Below the pieces are notes generated by a model. That model did no database searches. It saw only the letters and a list, made by a program, of their open reading frames with translations, and was not told the origin of the DNA. DNA of 64,000 nucleotides from WTFV01 sp965203525 (GTDB lineage Bacteria; Acidobacteriota; Vicinamibacteria; Vicinamibacterales; UBA8438): positions 992,001-1,056,000 of the forward strand of contig OZ241898.1 of assembly GCA_965203525.1 (NCBI GenBank), written 5' to 3'. Both the position numbers and the translations under genes were made by a program. Shown one piece after another: positions 1 to 8,878 of this stretch. Position 1 is the stretch's first letter, and every line of letters begins with the position of its first letter.

Positions 1-1025
1 TCGATCTGCCCTGGAATCCGATGGACGTCGAGCAGCGCATCGGGCGCATCCATCGCTATGGCCAGCAGCACACGGCGCAGGTCTACAACCTGGTGCTGTC
101 GGACACCATCGAGGGCCGCATCTTCCTGCTGCTCAAGGACAAGCTGGAGGAGATCGCGCGCACGTTGGGCAAGCTCGACGAGCAGGGCAACGTCGCCGAG
201 GACCTGCGCACGCAGATTCTCGGCCAGCTCGCCGAGCGGCTGACCTACGACGCGCTCTACCGGGAGGCGCTCTCCGACCCGGAGCTGCGGCGCACCCGGC
301 AGGAACTCGACGCCGCCATGGCCAACGCCAGCGAGGCGCGCAAGGTGGTGTTCGAGTTGTTCCAGGACCTGGACCGGTTCTCCCTCGACGACTACCGCCC
401 GTTCGCCAACGTGGACGCCGGGTTCGACCGCATCGTGCGCTTCCTCGGCGCGGCGCTGGCGGAACAGGGCCGGACGGTGCGGCGGCTCGACGGGAACACC
501 TTCGCACTCGTCGCGGGGGACGGCACCGAGGAAGCGCGGTTCACGACCGATCGGGAGCTGGCCCGCGCGCAGGAAGGGCCGGAGCTGATGGGCCTCGACC
601 ATCCGCTGCTGGTGGCCGCGCTGCGCCGCTGGCAGCGCCTCGAGCCGGAGAAGCTCGGCGCCGCGGTGGCCGGCGACGGGGAGGCCGGCGGCGCGGTGAG
701 CGGCAACGGCGCGGCGGTCGTCTCGTGGTGGTTGATCCGGATCGACGGCCAGGCCGGCGAGCGCCGCTCCTTGGTTCAACCACTGGCCGTCGCCGCAAAC
801 GGCAGGCGCCTCCCGCAGTTGGAACGCGAAGGGGCCGACCTGCTGTGGCGGCAGCCCGGTACGCCTGCCCTGTCGCTGACGCGGCGGCGTGAACTGTTGC
901 ACGACGTTCTGGAGCCGATGATCCGGCGCGATCTGGACCATCGCGGCCTGGTCACTTCGACCGGTGGCTACACCGCGAAGCTGGTCGGCTGGGCGGAGCT
1001 CGCCGGGGATGGCGTGGCGGGGTAA
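1..1025 (+). CDS. SNF2-family DEAD/H helicase, C-terminal part
   Basis: Only the end of this gene lies in the window; the reading frame is open from base 3. The visible part begins with the last helicase motif, QRIGRIHRYGQ, which carries the arginine fingers typical of SNF2/RapA-type ATPases. About 300 residues of C-terminal region follow, rich in charged helices (ALYREALSDPELRRTRQELDAAM), of the kind seen in large bacterial SNF2 proteins that remodel nucleic-acid-protein complexes. The N-terminal ATPase domain is outside the window, so substrate and size cannot be judged. It converges on the molybdopterin gene downstream, 37 bp away. Confidence 0.85.
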   Translation, partial: DLPWNPMDVEQRIGRIHRYGQQHTAQVYNLVLSDTIEGRIFLLLKDKLEEIARTLGKLDEQGNVAEDLRTQILGQLAERLTYDALYREALSDPELRRTRQELDAAMANASEARKVVFELFQDLDRFSLDDYRPFANVDAGFDRIVRFLGAALAEQGRTVRRLDGNTFALVAGDGTEEARFTTDRELARAQEGPELMGLDHPLLVAALRRWQRLEPEKLGAAVAGDGEAGGAVSGNGAAVVSWWLIRIDGQAGERRSLVQPLAVAANGRRLPQLEREGADLLWRQPGTPALSLTRRRELLHDVLEPMIRRDLDHRGLVTSTGGYTAKLVGWAELAGDGVAG

Positions 1026-1062
1026 CGGTCAGCGATGCGTTGCGTTGTCCGGCGCCGGCTCG

Positions 1063-3156
1063 CTAGTGTACGTCCTTCGGCGGCGCGGGGCCGGTCCAGA
1101 TGGCGACGCCGCTTCCCTCGAAATCGGCCGTCACGATGCGCGTGACCTCGACCCGCGCGTCGTTGAAGCAGGCGCCGTCGCCCAGGTCGGTCAGGTCGTC
1201 CGCCACGAGCGCGTTGGCGGTGCGGCCGTTCATCGTGTCGCGCCGCCAGAGGCCCTTCGGAAGGCTGACCACGCCCGGTTTCACGTCCGGGTCGACGGCG
1301 ACGGCGCAGTGGATCTCCCCCTCGTCGTTGAAGACGCGCGCCGCGTCGCCGGTCGACAGGTCCCGCGCCGCGGCGTCGCGCGGGTGGATCCGCAGCCGCG
1401 CCTGCCGCGTGCGGAGCTCGCCCAGCGTCGAGTTGGTGGTCGTGTCGCTGGCGGGCGAGATCAGCGCGAGGGGGTGGCGGTCGGGCGCCGGCTCCGGCCG
1501 GAAGCGGTAGAGGCCGAGCGGGGCCGAGCGCTCCAGGGCGGCCGGCAGCAGGTCGACCCGGCCGTCCGGCGTGCGGGGGAAGACGTCGCCGAACTGCACC
1601 GGGGCGGCGGGCGCCGCGCCGTGGGTGACGCCGCGGCGCAGGAGCTCGTCGCCGGCGCCGTCCGGCAACGCGCCGGCCACGTGCATCAGGGTACCGGCGT
1701 CGCACTGCAGCGGCTCGTCGATCGCGACGCCGAGCCGCGCCGCGAGCTCGGCGAAGACCTCCACGTTGGGCCGCGACTCGCCGGCCGGTTCGATCACCGG
1801 CTGCACGAGCTGCACCGCGCCGTGCCCGTAGCCGAGGGCCAGGTCGTACTGCTCCAGGAACGTCGTCGCCGGCAGGACGACGTCGGCCCAGCGGGCCGTG
1901 TCGGTCAGCACCTGGTCGAAGACCACGGTGAACAGGTCGTCGCGCCGGAGGCCGGCCAGCACCCGGTTCTGGGCCGGCATCGTGGCCAGCGGGTTGCAGT
2001 TGTAGACGAAGAGCATCTTGACCGGCGGGTCGTCGCAGCAGGTCAGCGCGCGGCCGAGCCGGTTCATGTTGATCCGGCGCGTTCCCGGCTCCGGGGTCCC
2101 GATCCAGGCTTCCTCCGAGAGCGGCATGGCGCGGGAGCTGCTCATCGAGAACCCGCCGCCGCGCACCCCGAACTTCCCGCCGACGGCCGGCAGCGCCAGC
2201 ACCGCCAGGGCCGCGTTGCCGCCGTTGCGGTTGCGCTCCAGCCCCCAGCCGCAGCGGATGACGGCCGGGGAGGTTTCGGCGTACAGCTCCGCGACCTGCT
2301 CCAGCAGGCCGGCGTCCACCTCGGCGACGGCGGCGGCGCGCTCGAACGTCCACTCGGACGCGCGGCGCCGGAGCTCGTCCGCGTGGCGCGTCCGTTCGGT
2401 GAGGAACGCCTCGTCCGCGAACCCGTGCTCGAAGAGGAAGCGGTGGATCGCCAGCGCGACCGCCACGTCGGTTCCGGGGCGGACCGCCAGATGGACGTCC
2501 GCCTGCCTGGCGAGCGGCGTCCGGCGCGGATCGATCACGACGACCGCCGCGCCGTTGCGCACCGCCTGCCGCACGTGCGGCACCAGGTGGAACCCCGAGG
2601 TGGACGGGTTGGCCCCCCAGATCACGACGAGCCGCGCGTGGCGGTAGTCCTCGTAGGCCACGCCGGGCATGCGGCCGTAGAGCGCATCGGTCACGGCGGT
2701 CGTCGGCGCGGCGCAGACGTTGCGCGCCAAGCGCGAGGCGCCGAAGGCGCGGAAGAGGCGCGCGTCGTTGGTGTCCTGCGAGAGCAGCCCGTTCGATCCG
2801 CCGTAGGACAGCGGGAGGACCGCCTCGGCCCCGAACTCTTCGCGGATCGCCCGCATGCGTCCGGCGACGGCGTCCAGCGCCTGATCCCACGTGATCCGCT
2901 CGAAGCGCGCCTCGCCCTTCGCCCCGCGCCGCGAGCCGGGATGCAGGAGGCGCTCCTCGCCGTAGACGCGCCGATCGAAGCGCCGGACCTTGTTGCAGAT
3001 GAAGCCGCCGGTGCCGGCGTGGCGGGGCGAATGGTCGATCTTCGCGATCCGGCCGCGCTCGACGGAGACGGCCAAGCTGCAGGCGTCCGGGCAGTCGAGC
3101 GGGCAGGCGGTCTCGACCGTCGAACGGCCCCAAGCGAGCTCTTCGTCGGCGGGCAT
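1063..3156 (-). CDS. molybdopterin-dependent oxidoreductase (DMSO reductase superfamily)
   Basis: A 697-residue catalytic subunit binding bis-MGD molybdenum and an N-terminal [4Fe-4S] cluster. Cysteines C18, C22, C26 and C54 form the cluster motif (CPLDCPDAC, then FICNK). The molybdopterin-binding blocks follow: VIWGANPSTSGFH, VVVIDPRRT, and near the C terminus a dinucleotide-binding-like fold ending VSLPKGLWRR. A Cys in RNVCAAPTT is a candidate molybdenum ligand. No Tat signal is visible and no electron-transfer subunit adjoins, so the enzyme may be cytoplasmic with an unlinked partner; the substrate cannot be named. The start chosen gives MPADEE; an ATG five codons upstream (3171) is also possible. 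It diverges from the ATPase gene at 3199, so both promoters lie in about 40 bp. Confidence 0.9.
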   Translation of the reverse strand: MPADEELAWGRSTVETACPLDCPDACSLAVSVERGRIAKIDHSPRHAGTGGFICNKVRRFDRRVYGEERLLHPGSRRGAKGEARFERITWDQALDAVAGRMRAIREEFGAEAVLPLSYGGSNGLLSQDTNDARLFRAFGASRLARNVCAAPTTAVTDALYGRMPGVAYEDYRHARLVVIWGANPSTSGFHLVPHVRQAVRNGAAVVVIDPRRTPLARQADVHLAVRPGTDVAVALAIHRFLFEHGFADEAFLTERTRHADELRRRASEWTFERAAAVAEVDAGLLEQVAELYAETSPAVIRCGWGLERNRNGGNAALAVLALPAVGGKFGVRGGGFSMSSSRAMPLSEEAWIGTPEPGTRRINMNRLGRALTCCDDPPVKMLFVYNCNPLATMPAQNRVLAGLRRDDLFTVVFDQVLTDTARWADVVLPATTFLEQYDLALGYGHGAVQLVQPVIEPAGESRPNVEVFAELAARLGVAIDEPLQCDAGTLMHVAGALPDGAGDELLRRGVTHGAAPAAPVQFGDVFPRTPDGRVDLLPAALERSAPLGLYRFRPEPAPDRHPLALISPASDTTTNSTLGELRTRQARLRIHPRDAAARDLSTGDAARVFNDEGEIHCAVAVDPDVKPGVVSLPKGLWRRDTMNGRTANALVADDLTDLGDGACFNDARVEVTRIVTADFEGSGVAIWTGPAPPKDVH

Positions 3157-3198
3157 TCGAGAGTGTACCATGGGGGCTTCCGCTCTCGACCCGGCGTC

Positions 3199-4293
3199 AT
3201 GCACCTCTTCCTCGACGAAATCACCCTGCCGCGCGAGGGGGCGCGGAAGCCGCTCCTCGACCGCGTCTCGCTCACCGCCCGACCGGGCGAGATCGTGTCG
3301 GTGGCGGGTCCGGAGGGCGCCGGCAAGTCGGCCCTGCTGCAGTTCGTGGGCGAACGGTCGGACGGCGCCGACGGCGTGTTCCTGGGGACGGAGGACGCGC
3401 GCGAGCCGGGCGGGACGAAGCCGCGGCTCGTCCGCGGGTGGCGCTTCGGCAGTCCGGACGACGCCTTTCCGCCGCGGTGGCGCACCGAGGAATGGCGCGG
3501 CGTTTCGATCCGGCGTTACGCGTTTCCGAACATGGCGCTCGACGGCTCCGACCGGGAGTCGTCCGGCGGGTGGTCCGCCGACGCCGGCAACGTCCACTTC
3601 TCCATCCCGTCCCGGGACGGGACGACGACGCGGTTCGGCTGGCAGGGGGCCGCCCCGAATCGGGAGGACCTGCCGGACCTGCTGCTCGTGGACGACCTGC
3701 GCGGCAATCCGGCGTTCGCGGACGCCGCCACGCGCCGTGCGTTCGTGCGCGGCCTGCGCCGTCTGCGTTCGCAACCCGGGCGCCGGACCGTGATCTACGC
3801 GACGCGCGACGGGGACGACGCGCTGGCCGTCTCGGATCGCATCGCGGTGCTCGACCGCGGCCGGATCGTCCAATCCGGCGCGCCGGCCGAGGTGCTCGAC
3901 CGGCCGGCCAGCGAGCTGGTGGCGCGACTCTTCGGCCGGCCGTCGATCAACCTCGTCCCGGCGATCCTCGAGAAGGACGGCCAGGCGCTGCTCGTCGGCA
4001 ACCGGACGGTGCCGCTCGCGGGCCGCATCGCCGAGGAGTTCTGCCGGGACGTCACGGTCGGCGTCCGTCCGCGCCATGCGCGGCTCCACCGGGAGGGCGC
4101 CGGCTGGCCCGGCCGCGTCGTCTCCGGGGAACCGTACGGCGAACAGTGGCTCGTGACCGTGGCCGCCGAGGGCGTGCGCCTGCGGGCGCTGGCCGACGAG
4201 CCGTTCGAAGCGGACGCGCGGGTGATGGTCCGCATCCTCCCGCGGCACCTCGTCGTCTTCGACGACCGCGGCGTCCGGCTCGACCAGCGGTAG
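3199..4293 (+). CDS. degenerate ABC-type ATPase with MalK-like C terminus
   Basis: A 364-residue protein, the usual length of MalK/UgpC-type sugar-importer ATPases. The Walker A motif GPEGAGKS is intact at residues 37-44. The C-terminal half (DRIAVLDRGRIVQSGAP, VARLFGRPSINLV, then a TOBE-like regulatory domain) aligns well with MalK. The part between is abnormal: no Q-loop or LSGGQ signature is recognisable, the Walker B is LLLVDDL with Asp in place of the catalytic Glu, and the switch histidine of the usual VTHDQ is Arg (YATRDGDD). It may bind but not hydrolyse ATP, or work without the normal dimer. No permease gene is nearby. The start follows from family alignment (MHLFLDEITL). Confidence 0.75.
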   Translation: MHLFLDEITLPREGARKPLLDRVSLTARPGEIVSVAGPEGAGKSALLQFVGERSDGADGVFLGTEDAREPGGTKPRLVRGWRFGSPDDAFPPRWRTEEWRGVSIRRYAFPNMALDGSDRESSGGWSADAGNVHFSIPSRDGTTTRFGWQGAAPNREDLPDLLLVDDLRGNPAFADAATRRAFVRGLRRLRSQPGRRTVIYATRDGDDALAVSDRIAVLDRGRIVQSGAPAEVLDRPASELVARLFGRPSINLVPAILEKDGQALLVGNRTVPLAGRIAEEFCRDVTVGVRPRHARLHREGAGWPGRVVSGEPYGEQWLVTVAAEGVRLRALADEPFEADARVMVRILPRHLVVFDDRGVRLDQR

Positions 4294-4326
4294 CTCCGAA
4301 CCCGCGAAATCCGCGGCGAACGAACC

Positions 4327-5544
4327 GTGACGAAGAATCGTCCGCCGGTCGAGCGCCCGGTTCCGTCCGCGCCGGGTCGGGCGGCAGGCGCGCGGGTCCC
4401 GGGGTGGCGGAGCGTACCGGCGGACCTGGTGGCGCGCATCCGCCGCGTCGAAGCCCGGTCGTGGCTTGCCGCCGGCGTCATCCTGGCCGCGGCCGCCGCG
4501 GCCGTCGCGCCGACGTCCGCTCCGTGGGTCGAGCAGGTCTACTCCCGGCGGTGGTACCTGGCCGTCCAGCGCGTGGTGACGCCGGTCTCCGGTCTGGTTG
4601 GGCTCGCGCTCCTGGACCTGCTGCTGGCGCTCGGCGTCGCGGGGCTCGGCGCATGGTGGTGGCGGGGAATCAGGCGCTCCGGGCCCGGCTGGCGGCCGCG
4701 CGCCGCCGCCGCCGCGCGGCTGACGCTGCGCACCGGCGCGGCGGCGGCGGCGCTCTACCTGGTCTTTCTGGCGCTGTGGGGCCTCAACTATCGGCGGGAG
4801 CCGTTGACCGCCCGGCTCGACTACGACCCGGCCCGCGTCTCCCCGGCGGCGCTCGCGGCGCTGGCGGTCGAGTCGGTGGACCGTCTCAACGCGCTCCACT
4901 CCCCTGCCGCGGCCGGGCCGTGGCCCTCCTTCGACGAGCTGCCCGAGCGCCTGGGGCCGGCGTTCGAGCAGGTGCAGCGCCGCCTCGGGGCCGGCCGGAC
5001 GGCGGTCGCGGGTCGCCCGAAGGCGACCCTGCTGAACCTCTGGTTCCGGCGGGCCGGCATCGACGGCATGCTGAGCCCGTTCTCCCTGGAGGTGCTGGTC
5101 AACCGCGCCGTGCTGCCGTTCGAGCGTCCTTTCCTGGTCGCCCACGAGTGGGCGCACCTGGCCGGCTACGCGAACGAGGCGGAGGCCAACTTCGTCGGCG
5201 TCCTGGTCTGTTTCGCCGGGGATGCGCAAAGTCGGTACAACGCGTGGCTGTTCCTGTCGCAACGGCTCGTCCGCCATCTGCCGCCGGACGCGCGCGACCG
5301 GACGTGGGCCGGCCTCGACGACGGGCCGCGCCGCGATCTGCGGGCGATCGCGGCGCGCCGGCAGGAGGCGGTGCCGGTGCTGCGGCGCAGCGCGAACCGC
5401 GTCTACGACCGGTACCTGCGCGCCAACCGCGTCGACGCCGGGATCGCCAGCTACGGCCTGGTGGTCGATCTGCTGCTCGGCACCGACGGGACGCCCACCT
5501 GGCGCGAGCTCGACGCCGGCGGGACGCCGCGGGGCGGCGTCTGA
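4327..5544 (+). CDS. DUF3810 family membrane protein with HExxH motif
   Basis: A 405-residue integral membrane protein. Hydrophobic segments lie near residues 40-60, 90-115 and 135-155, followed by a soluble domain with RREPLTARLDYDP and the zinc-protease-like motif HEWAHLAGYANEAEANF, in which HEWAH plus the downstream Glu pair would bind a metal. This matches DUF3810, a family of unknown function that looks like a membrane metallopeptidase; activity is inferred only from the motif. It lies 33 bp after the ATPase gene in the same direction and may be cotranscribed. Confidence 0.8.
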   Translation: MTKNRPPVERPVPSAPGRAAGARVPGWRSVPADLVARIRRVEARSWLAAGVILAAAAAAVAPTSAPWVEQVYSRRWYLAVQRVVTPVSGLVGLALLDLLLALGVAGLGAWWWRGIRRSGPGWRPRAAAAARLTLRTGAAAAALYLVFLALWGLNYRREPLTARLDYDPARVSPAALAALAVESVDRLNALHSPAAAGPWPSFDELPERLGPAFEQVQRRLGAGRTAVAGRPKATLLNLWFRRAGIDGMLSPFSLEVLVNRAVLPFERPFLVAHEWAHLAGYANEAEANFVGVLVCFAGDAQSRYNAWLFLSQRLVRHLPPDARDRTWAGLDDGPRRDLRAIAARRQEAVPVLRRSANRVYDRYLRANRVDAGIASYGLVVDLLLGTDGTPTWRELDAGGTPRGGV

Positions 5545-5767
5545 CCGGCCCGGCCGCCCCGCGCCGGCAGGCAAGGGCCGCGTCCGCGCCGGTCTGCGCG
5601 CGCCGGTGACGTGACCGCACCGGAGCTCGACCCTGACCGCCGCCAGGTTTCCCGAGCGCGCGCCGGTGACGTGGCCGGTCCGATGCCCCGCGCAGGCCGG
5701 CAAAGGCCGCGTCCGGATCCGCCGGCGCCCGCCGGTGGTATGATCGCCGCGCGGCGCGGGGAGGACG
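5545..5767. repeat. intergenic stretch with degenerate short repeats and a -10-like box
   Basis: The motifs GGCAAGGGCCGCGTCCG (near 5570) and GGCAAAGGCCGCGTCCG (near 5700), and GCGCGCCGGTGACGTG (two copies), recur here. A TATGAT box at 5739-5744 and a GGGGAGG ribosome site at 5758-5764 precede the small gene at 5768; no good -35 is visible. Confidence 0.5.
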
Positions 5768-5956
5768 ATGTTCAAGCTGGTGACGACGGTCAGGGGCGGT
5801 GCGGTGAACCTGCCCGCGGCTTCCGCGAAGTACGCGTCGGCGGACGACGCCCGGGCCGCCGCGAAGCAGCTCATGCACGACCATCAGCGGGTCGTCCGCG
5901 TCATGATCGTCGAGGAGCCGTCCTCCCGCTTCGTCGAGTGGTTCGACCGCTCGTAG
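5768..5956 (+). CDS. small conserved-looking protein, 62 residues
   Basis: It starts MFKLVTTVRGG with an excellent ribosome site (GGGGAGGACG before the ATG) and ends VEEPSSRFVEWFDRS. It is probably soluble, with one amphipathic helix rich in Ala (ADDARAAAKQLMHD). No family was recognised. The good ribosome site, the normal codon use and the downstream copies of its 3' end suggest a real gene. No partner is evident: the next gene reads from the other strand. Confidence 0.6.
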   Translation: MFKLVTTVRGGAVNLPAASAKYASADDARAAAKQLMHDHQRVVRVMIVEEPSSRFVEWFDRS

Positions 5957-6140
5957 CGTCGCGGACAACGGCGGATCGCCGGACGCCAACGCCCCGCTTT
6001 CGTCGAGTGGTTCGACCGCGCTCGTAGCGCCGCGCGCCCGTATCCGCGCCGCGTGGGATGATTGACCGGGCGACCCCGCTTCGTCGAGTGGTTCGACCGC
6101 GCTCGTAGCGCCGCGCGCCCGTATCCGCGTTGCGTGGGGA
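5927..6140. repeat. three copies of the 3' end of the preceding small gene
   Basis: The last coding bases plus stop (CGTCGAGTGGTTCGACCGC then TCGTAGCG) at 5927-5958 recur at 5995-6059 and 6075-6140. The two downstream copies share a further 30 bp (CGCGCGCCCGTATCCGCG) and are almost identical. This is a tandem echo of a gene end, not a coding extension. Confidence 0.85.
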
Positions 6141-6169
6141 CGATCGATCTACCGCGCGCCGCCCGCCCC

Positions 6170-6670
6170 TCACGGCCGCTCGGGCCGGATGGTGAACCCC
6201 GCGCCGATGCGCAGCGCGGGGATCGCGATGCCGCGGCTGCCGCCGCCCTTGAACTCGGTGAAGAACCCGCCCTCGTGGATCACGCCGACGGTGTAGGTCC
6301 AGGCGCCGCTCACGTCGGTCACCTCCCCCGGCTCGAACCGGCTGGCGAAGCGGGCGACGTACACGCTCGGCCCGAATCCCTGCGCCAGCCGCCAGCCGGA
6401 AGCGCCCAGGTCGATGCGGTACTGCAGCTCGGCGCCGATCGCCGCCACCCGCAGGCCGGAGCCGAACCCGCCGTCGACGGCCGGACGCAGGACGAGCTGG
6501 TCGGATCCGAGCGGCAGCTCGAGGTGGGTTCCGACGTAGACCTGTTCCGGATTGACCGTCATCCCGCCCTGGAATCCGACACCCTGGGCGCTCGCCGCGG
6601 ACGGGGCGCAAAGAACCGCGCAGACGGCGGCGAGAAGGGGCGTCCGTCTGCCCGCGCGCGAGGTTCGCAT
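6170..6670 (-). CDS. secreted or outer-membrane protein of unknown function
   Basis: A 166-residue protein with an N-terminal signal peptide (basic RTSRAGRRT, hydrophobic LLAAVCAVLCA, cleavage after SAASA or QG). The mature part alternates polar and hydrophobic residues (VGFQGGMTVNPEQVYVGTHLELPL ... TYTVGVIHEGGFFTEFKGG), as in small outer-membrane beta-barrels. It ends IGAGFTIRPERP, with a terminal-strand-like hydrophobic pattern but no C-terminal Phe. The start at 6670 directly precedes the signal peptide; an upstream in-frame ATG belongs to a duplicated copy of the start region. Confidence 0.7.
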   Translation of the reverse strand: MRTSRAGRRTPLLAAVCAVLCAPSAASAQGVGFQGGMTVNPEQVYVGTHLELPLGSDQLVLRPAVDGGFGSGLRVAAIGAELQYRIDLGASGWRLAQGFGPSVYVARFASRFEPGEVTDVSGAWTYTVGVIHEGGFFTEFKGGGSRGIAIPALRIGAGFTIRPERP

Positions 6671-6842
6671 CCGCACGTCGTCCGCGGCAGCCGTCACGAG
6701 CCGCACGATCCGCATCCAGCCAACCGCGCGCGAGGTTCGCATCCGCACAGACTACAATCCGCGTCAAGGACGGCCGTCACGTCCGTTCGCTGCCGCCGGT
6801 GACCGGGCACCCGCGCAATCCGCGTCAAGGGCGGCCCGTCAC
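6652..6842. repeat. duplicated gene-start region and second short direct repeat
   Basis: The 25 bp around the start codon of the secreted-protein gene (containing CGAGGTTCGCATCCGCAC) occur identically at 6652-6676 and 6724-6748. A second pair, CAATCCGCGTCAAGGACGG and CAATCCGCGTCAAGGGCGG, lies at 6755-6780 and 6816-6842, the latter just upstream of the hemerythrin gene. Confidence 0.8.
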
Positions 6843-6865
6843 CGCCGCCGGGCCGGAGCAACGCG

Positions 6866-7354
6866 ATGAAACGACACGCCAGTCTCGTCCCCCTCTCCCG
6901 TGACCACCACCACGGCCTCGTGATGGCCCAGCGGCTGATCCTGGGACGGTCCGCGAACCCGCGGGCCGACTGGCCGGCGGACCGCGCGCGGCAGGCGGCG
7001 CGCCTCGTCGAATTTTTCGAGACCGACCTCCGGCCGCACTTCGAGGTGGAGGAGGCCCACGTCTTTCCGGCCGCCGCCCGGGATCTGCCCGGCGGCACCG
7101 CCCGGACCCGCGCGCTCGTCGCCGAGCACGACGCCATGCGGGAGATGATCCGCGGCCTCGCCGCCGATCCGGCCTCTCGTCTGGCGGAGCGTCTGACCGC
7201 CTTCGGCGAGCTGCTCAGGGCGCACATCCGCACCGAGGAGCAGGTTCTCTTCGAGCAGATGCAGGCCGCGTGCGATCCGGAGGTGCTGGAGGCTCTCGGC
7301 GCGCGGATCGCGGAACGCGGCGGCGGAGCGGGCGGGCCGCGCTGCCGCGCATGA
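6866..7354 (+). CDS. hemerythrin HHE-domain protein
   Basis: A 162-residue all-helical protein. Histidine and acidic residues occur in the order expected of a di-iron hemerythrin fold: SRDHHHGL near residue 12, RPHFEVEEAHVFP near 56-66, AEHDAMREM near 89, and LRAHIRTEEQVLFEQM near 120. Members bind O2 or NO or buffer iron; the role here is not determined. It starts MKRHASLVPLSRDHHHGL. It stands alone between repeat-rich spacers. Confidence 0.9.
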   Translation: MKRHASLVPLSRDHHHGLVMAQRLILGRSANPRADWPADRARQAARLVEFFETDLRPHFEVEEAHVFPAAARDLPGGTARTRALVAEHDAMREMIRGLAADPASRLAERLTAFGELLRAHIRTEEQVLFEQMQAACDPEVLEALGARIAERGGGAGGPRCRA

Positions 7355-7538
7355 GGGCGGCTTCAGGCATGACGGCGGGTCAGCCGAGCACGTCGCGGCG
7401 CTTCCCTGCCGTTGCGCGCCAGCGGCAAGGCGGCCTCCAAGTCGGCGCAACGGGCCGCGAGTGCGGCCGCCGGTCGCGTCACCGCTCCGGCAGGACCGCC
7501 TGCTCTCGAGAAGCGCCGGCTCCGCTTCACCGGCTCGA

Positions 7539-8369
7539 TCAGCCGAGCAGCCGGAGGGCGCCGACCACGATCCCGGCGATGCCGACCAGCGCGCCGACGA
7601 TGGCGCCGGCCTGGACCAGCATCGCCCGGTAGATGCGCGCTTCGAGGGCGGTGATCTCCACGTGGAGGTCCGCCTTCGTCGTGCGCTCGAGGGCCTTCAT
7701 CGAGCCCCCGAGGGCGGCGATCTCCGCCTTCGTCGTGCGCTCAAGGGCGGAGAGGTCCGTCTTCATCGAGCCTTCGAGGGCCTTCATCGAGCCTTCGAGG
7801 GCGGAGAGGTCCGTCTTCATCGAGCCTTCGAGGGCCTTCATCGAGCCTTCGAGGGCTGCGATCTCCGTCTTCATCGAGCCTTCGAGGGCGGAGAGGTCCG
7901 TCTTCATCGAGCCTTCGAGGGCGGAGAGGTCCGTCTTCATCGAGCCTTCGAGGGCGGAGAGGTCCGTCTTCATCGAGCCTTCGAGGGCCTTCATCGAGCC
8001 TTCGAGGGCTGCGATCTCCGTCTTCATCGAGCCTTCGAGGGCGGAGAGGTCCGCCTTCGTCGTGCGCTCGAGGGCTGCGAGGTCCGTCTTCATCGAGCCT
8101 TCGAGGGCCTTCATCGAGCCCCCGAGGGCTGCGATCTCCGTCTTCATCGAGCCTTCGAGGACCTTCATCGAGCCTTCGAGGGCCTTCATCGAGCCTTCGA
8201 GGGCTGCGATCTCCGCGCGGAGGTCCTCCTTCGTCGCCAGCGTCTCGACGTCGATGCCGGCGGCGTCGTGCTCCGCGGCTTGGCGCACCGCGTCGGTGAG
8301 GGCGTCGGCCTGGGCGGGGGTGAAGTCGGCCGCGGTCAGCGCGCGGGCGATGGCGTGGGTGTCGAGCAT
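7539..8369 (-). CDS. membrane-anchored coiled-coil protein with 7- and 11-residue repeats (DUF1640-like)
   Basis: A 276-residue protein in three parts: an N-terminal helical domain (MLDTHAIARALTAADFT ... VETLATKEDLRAE, residues 1-55), a repeat domain (about 55-245), and a C-terminal transmembrane helix (VQAGAIVGALVGIAGIVVGA). The repeat domain has about nineteen units ending GSMK or RTTK: roughly twelve of 11 residues (TDLSALEGSMK) and seven of 7 residues (ALEGSMK). Both lengths keep a coiled-coil stripe, so the rod can lengthen without losing register. A paralog lies at 26376-26942. The layout resembles DUF1640/CCDC90-type proteins. The start at MLDTHA is shared by both paralogs. Confidence 0.8.
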   Translation of the reverse strand: MLDTHAIARALTAADFTPAQADALTDAVRQAAEHDAAGIDVETLATKEDLRAEIAALEGSMKALEGSMKVLEGSMKTEIAALGGSMKALEGSMKTDLAALERTTKADLSALEGSMKTEIAALEGSMKALEGSMKTDLSALEGSMKTDLSALEGSMKTDLSALEGSMKTEIAALEGSMKALEGSMKTDLSALEGSMKALEGSMKTDLSALERTTKAEIAALGGSMKALERTTKADLHVEITALEARIYRAMLVQAGAIVGALVGIAGIVVGALRLLG

Positions 8370-8514
8370 GCCGACCGTCAAGATAGCACGTCGCGGCGCT
8401 TCCCTGCCGCCGCGCGCCCGGCGGCAAGGGCACTCCGGATCGGCGCAACAGGCCGCGAGTGCGGCCGCCGGCCCCGGGTCGTCGGCAAGACCGGCCAGCC
8501 GGTTGCCGGCCGCG

Positions 8515-8844
8515 TCACCGCTCCGGCAGGACCGCCTGCTCGATGACGAGCAGCCGGTGCTTCATCTCCGCGACGTCTATCTCGACGCGCCGCAGCCGCT
8601 CGTCGATGGCCTGGATCTGGCCGGCTTGCCGGTTGATGCTGTCGATCAAGTCGCCGATCCGCCGGTTGACGCTGGCGTTCAGGTCGCCGATCTGCCGGTT
8701 GACGCTGGCGTTCAGGTCGTCGATCCGGCGGTGGACGTCGTCGATCCGCCGGTTCGTGCCGCCGTTCAGCGTCAGCAGCAACCCCGCGAGTCCGACGGCG
8801 GTGGCGACGATCGTCGCGATGATCGACTTGGTGTCGCTGCTCAT
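8515..8844 (-). CDS. small single-pass membrane protein with coiled coil
   Basis: A 109-residue protein: an N-terminal transmembrane helix (IIATIVATAVGLAGLLLTL, residues 8-26), then an 80-residue coiled coil with the 11-residue repeat NRQIGDLNASV and variants of it, ending MKHRLLVIEQAVLPER. The ATG at 8844 has GGAGGG five bases upstream, which decides the start. It resembles the small coiled-coil proteins at 22304-22600 and 28274-28453 in plan though not in sequence. Function unknown; such proteins are often scaffold-like. Confidence 0.75.
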   Translation of the reverse strand: MSSDTKSIIATIVATAVGLAGLLLTLNGGTNRRIDDVHRRIDDLNASVNRQIGDLNASVNRRIGDLIDSINRQAGQIQAIDERLRRVEIDVAEMKHRLLVIEQAVLPER

Positions 8845-8878
8845 TGGTCCCTCCATTCTACTGGGACCTGCAACTTCG

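Noticed and set aside
1063..5874. Reading the molybdopterin gene as a 1603-residue protein
   Set aside because: The frame is open upstream only because of GC bias; the Fe-S motif is at the expected distance from the ATG at 3156.
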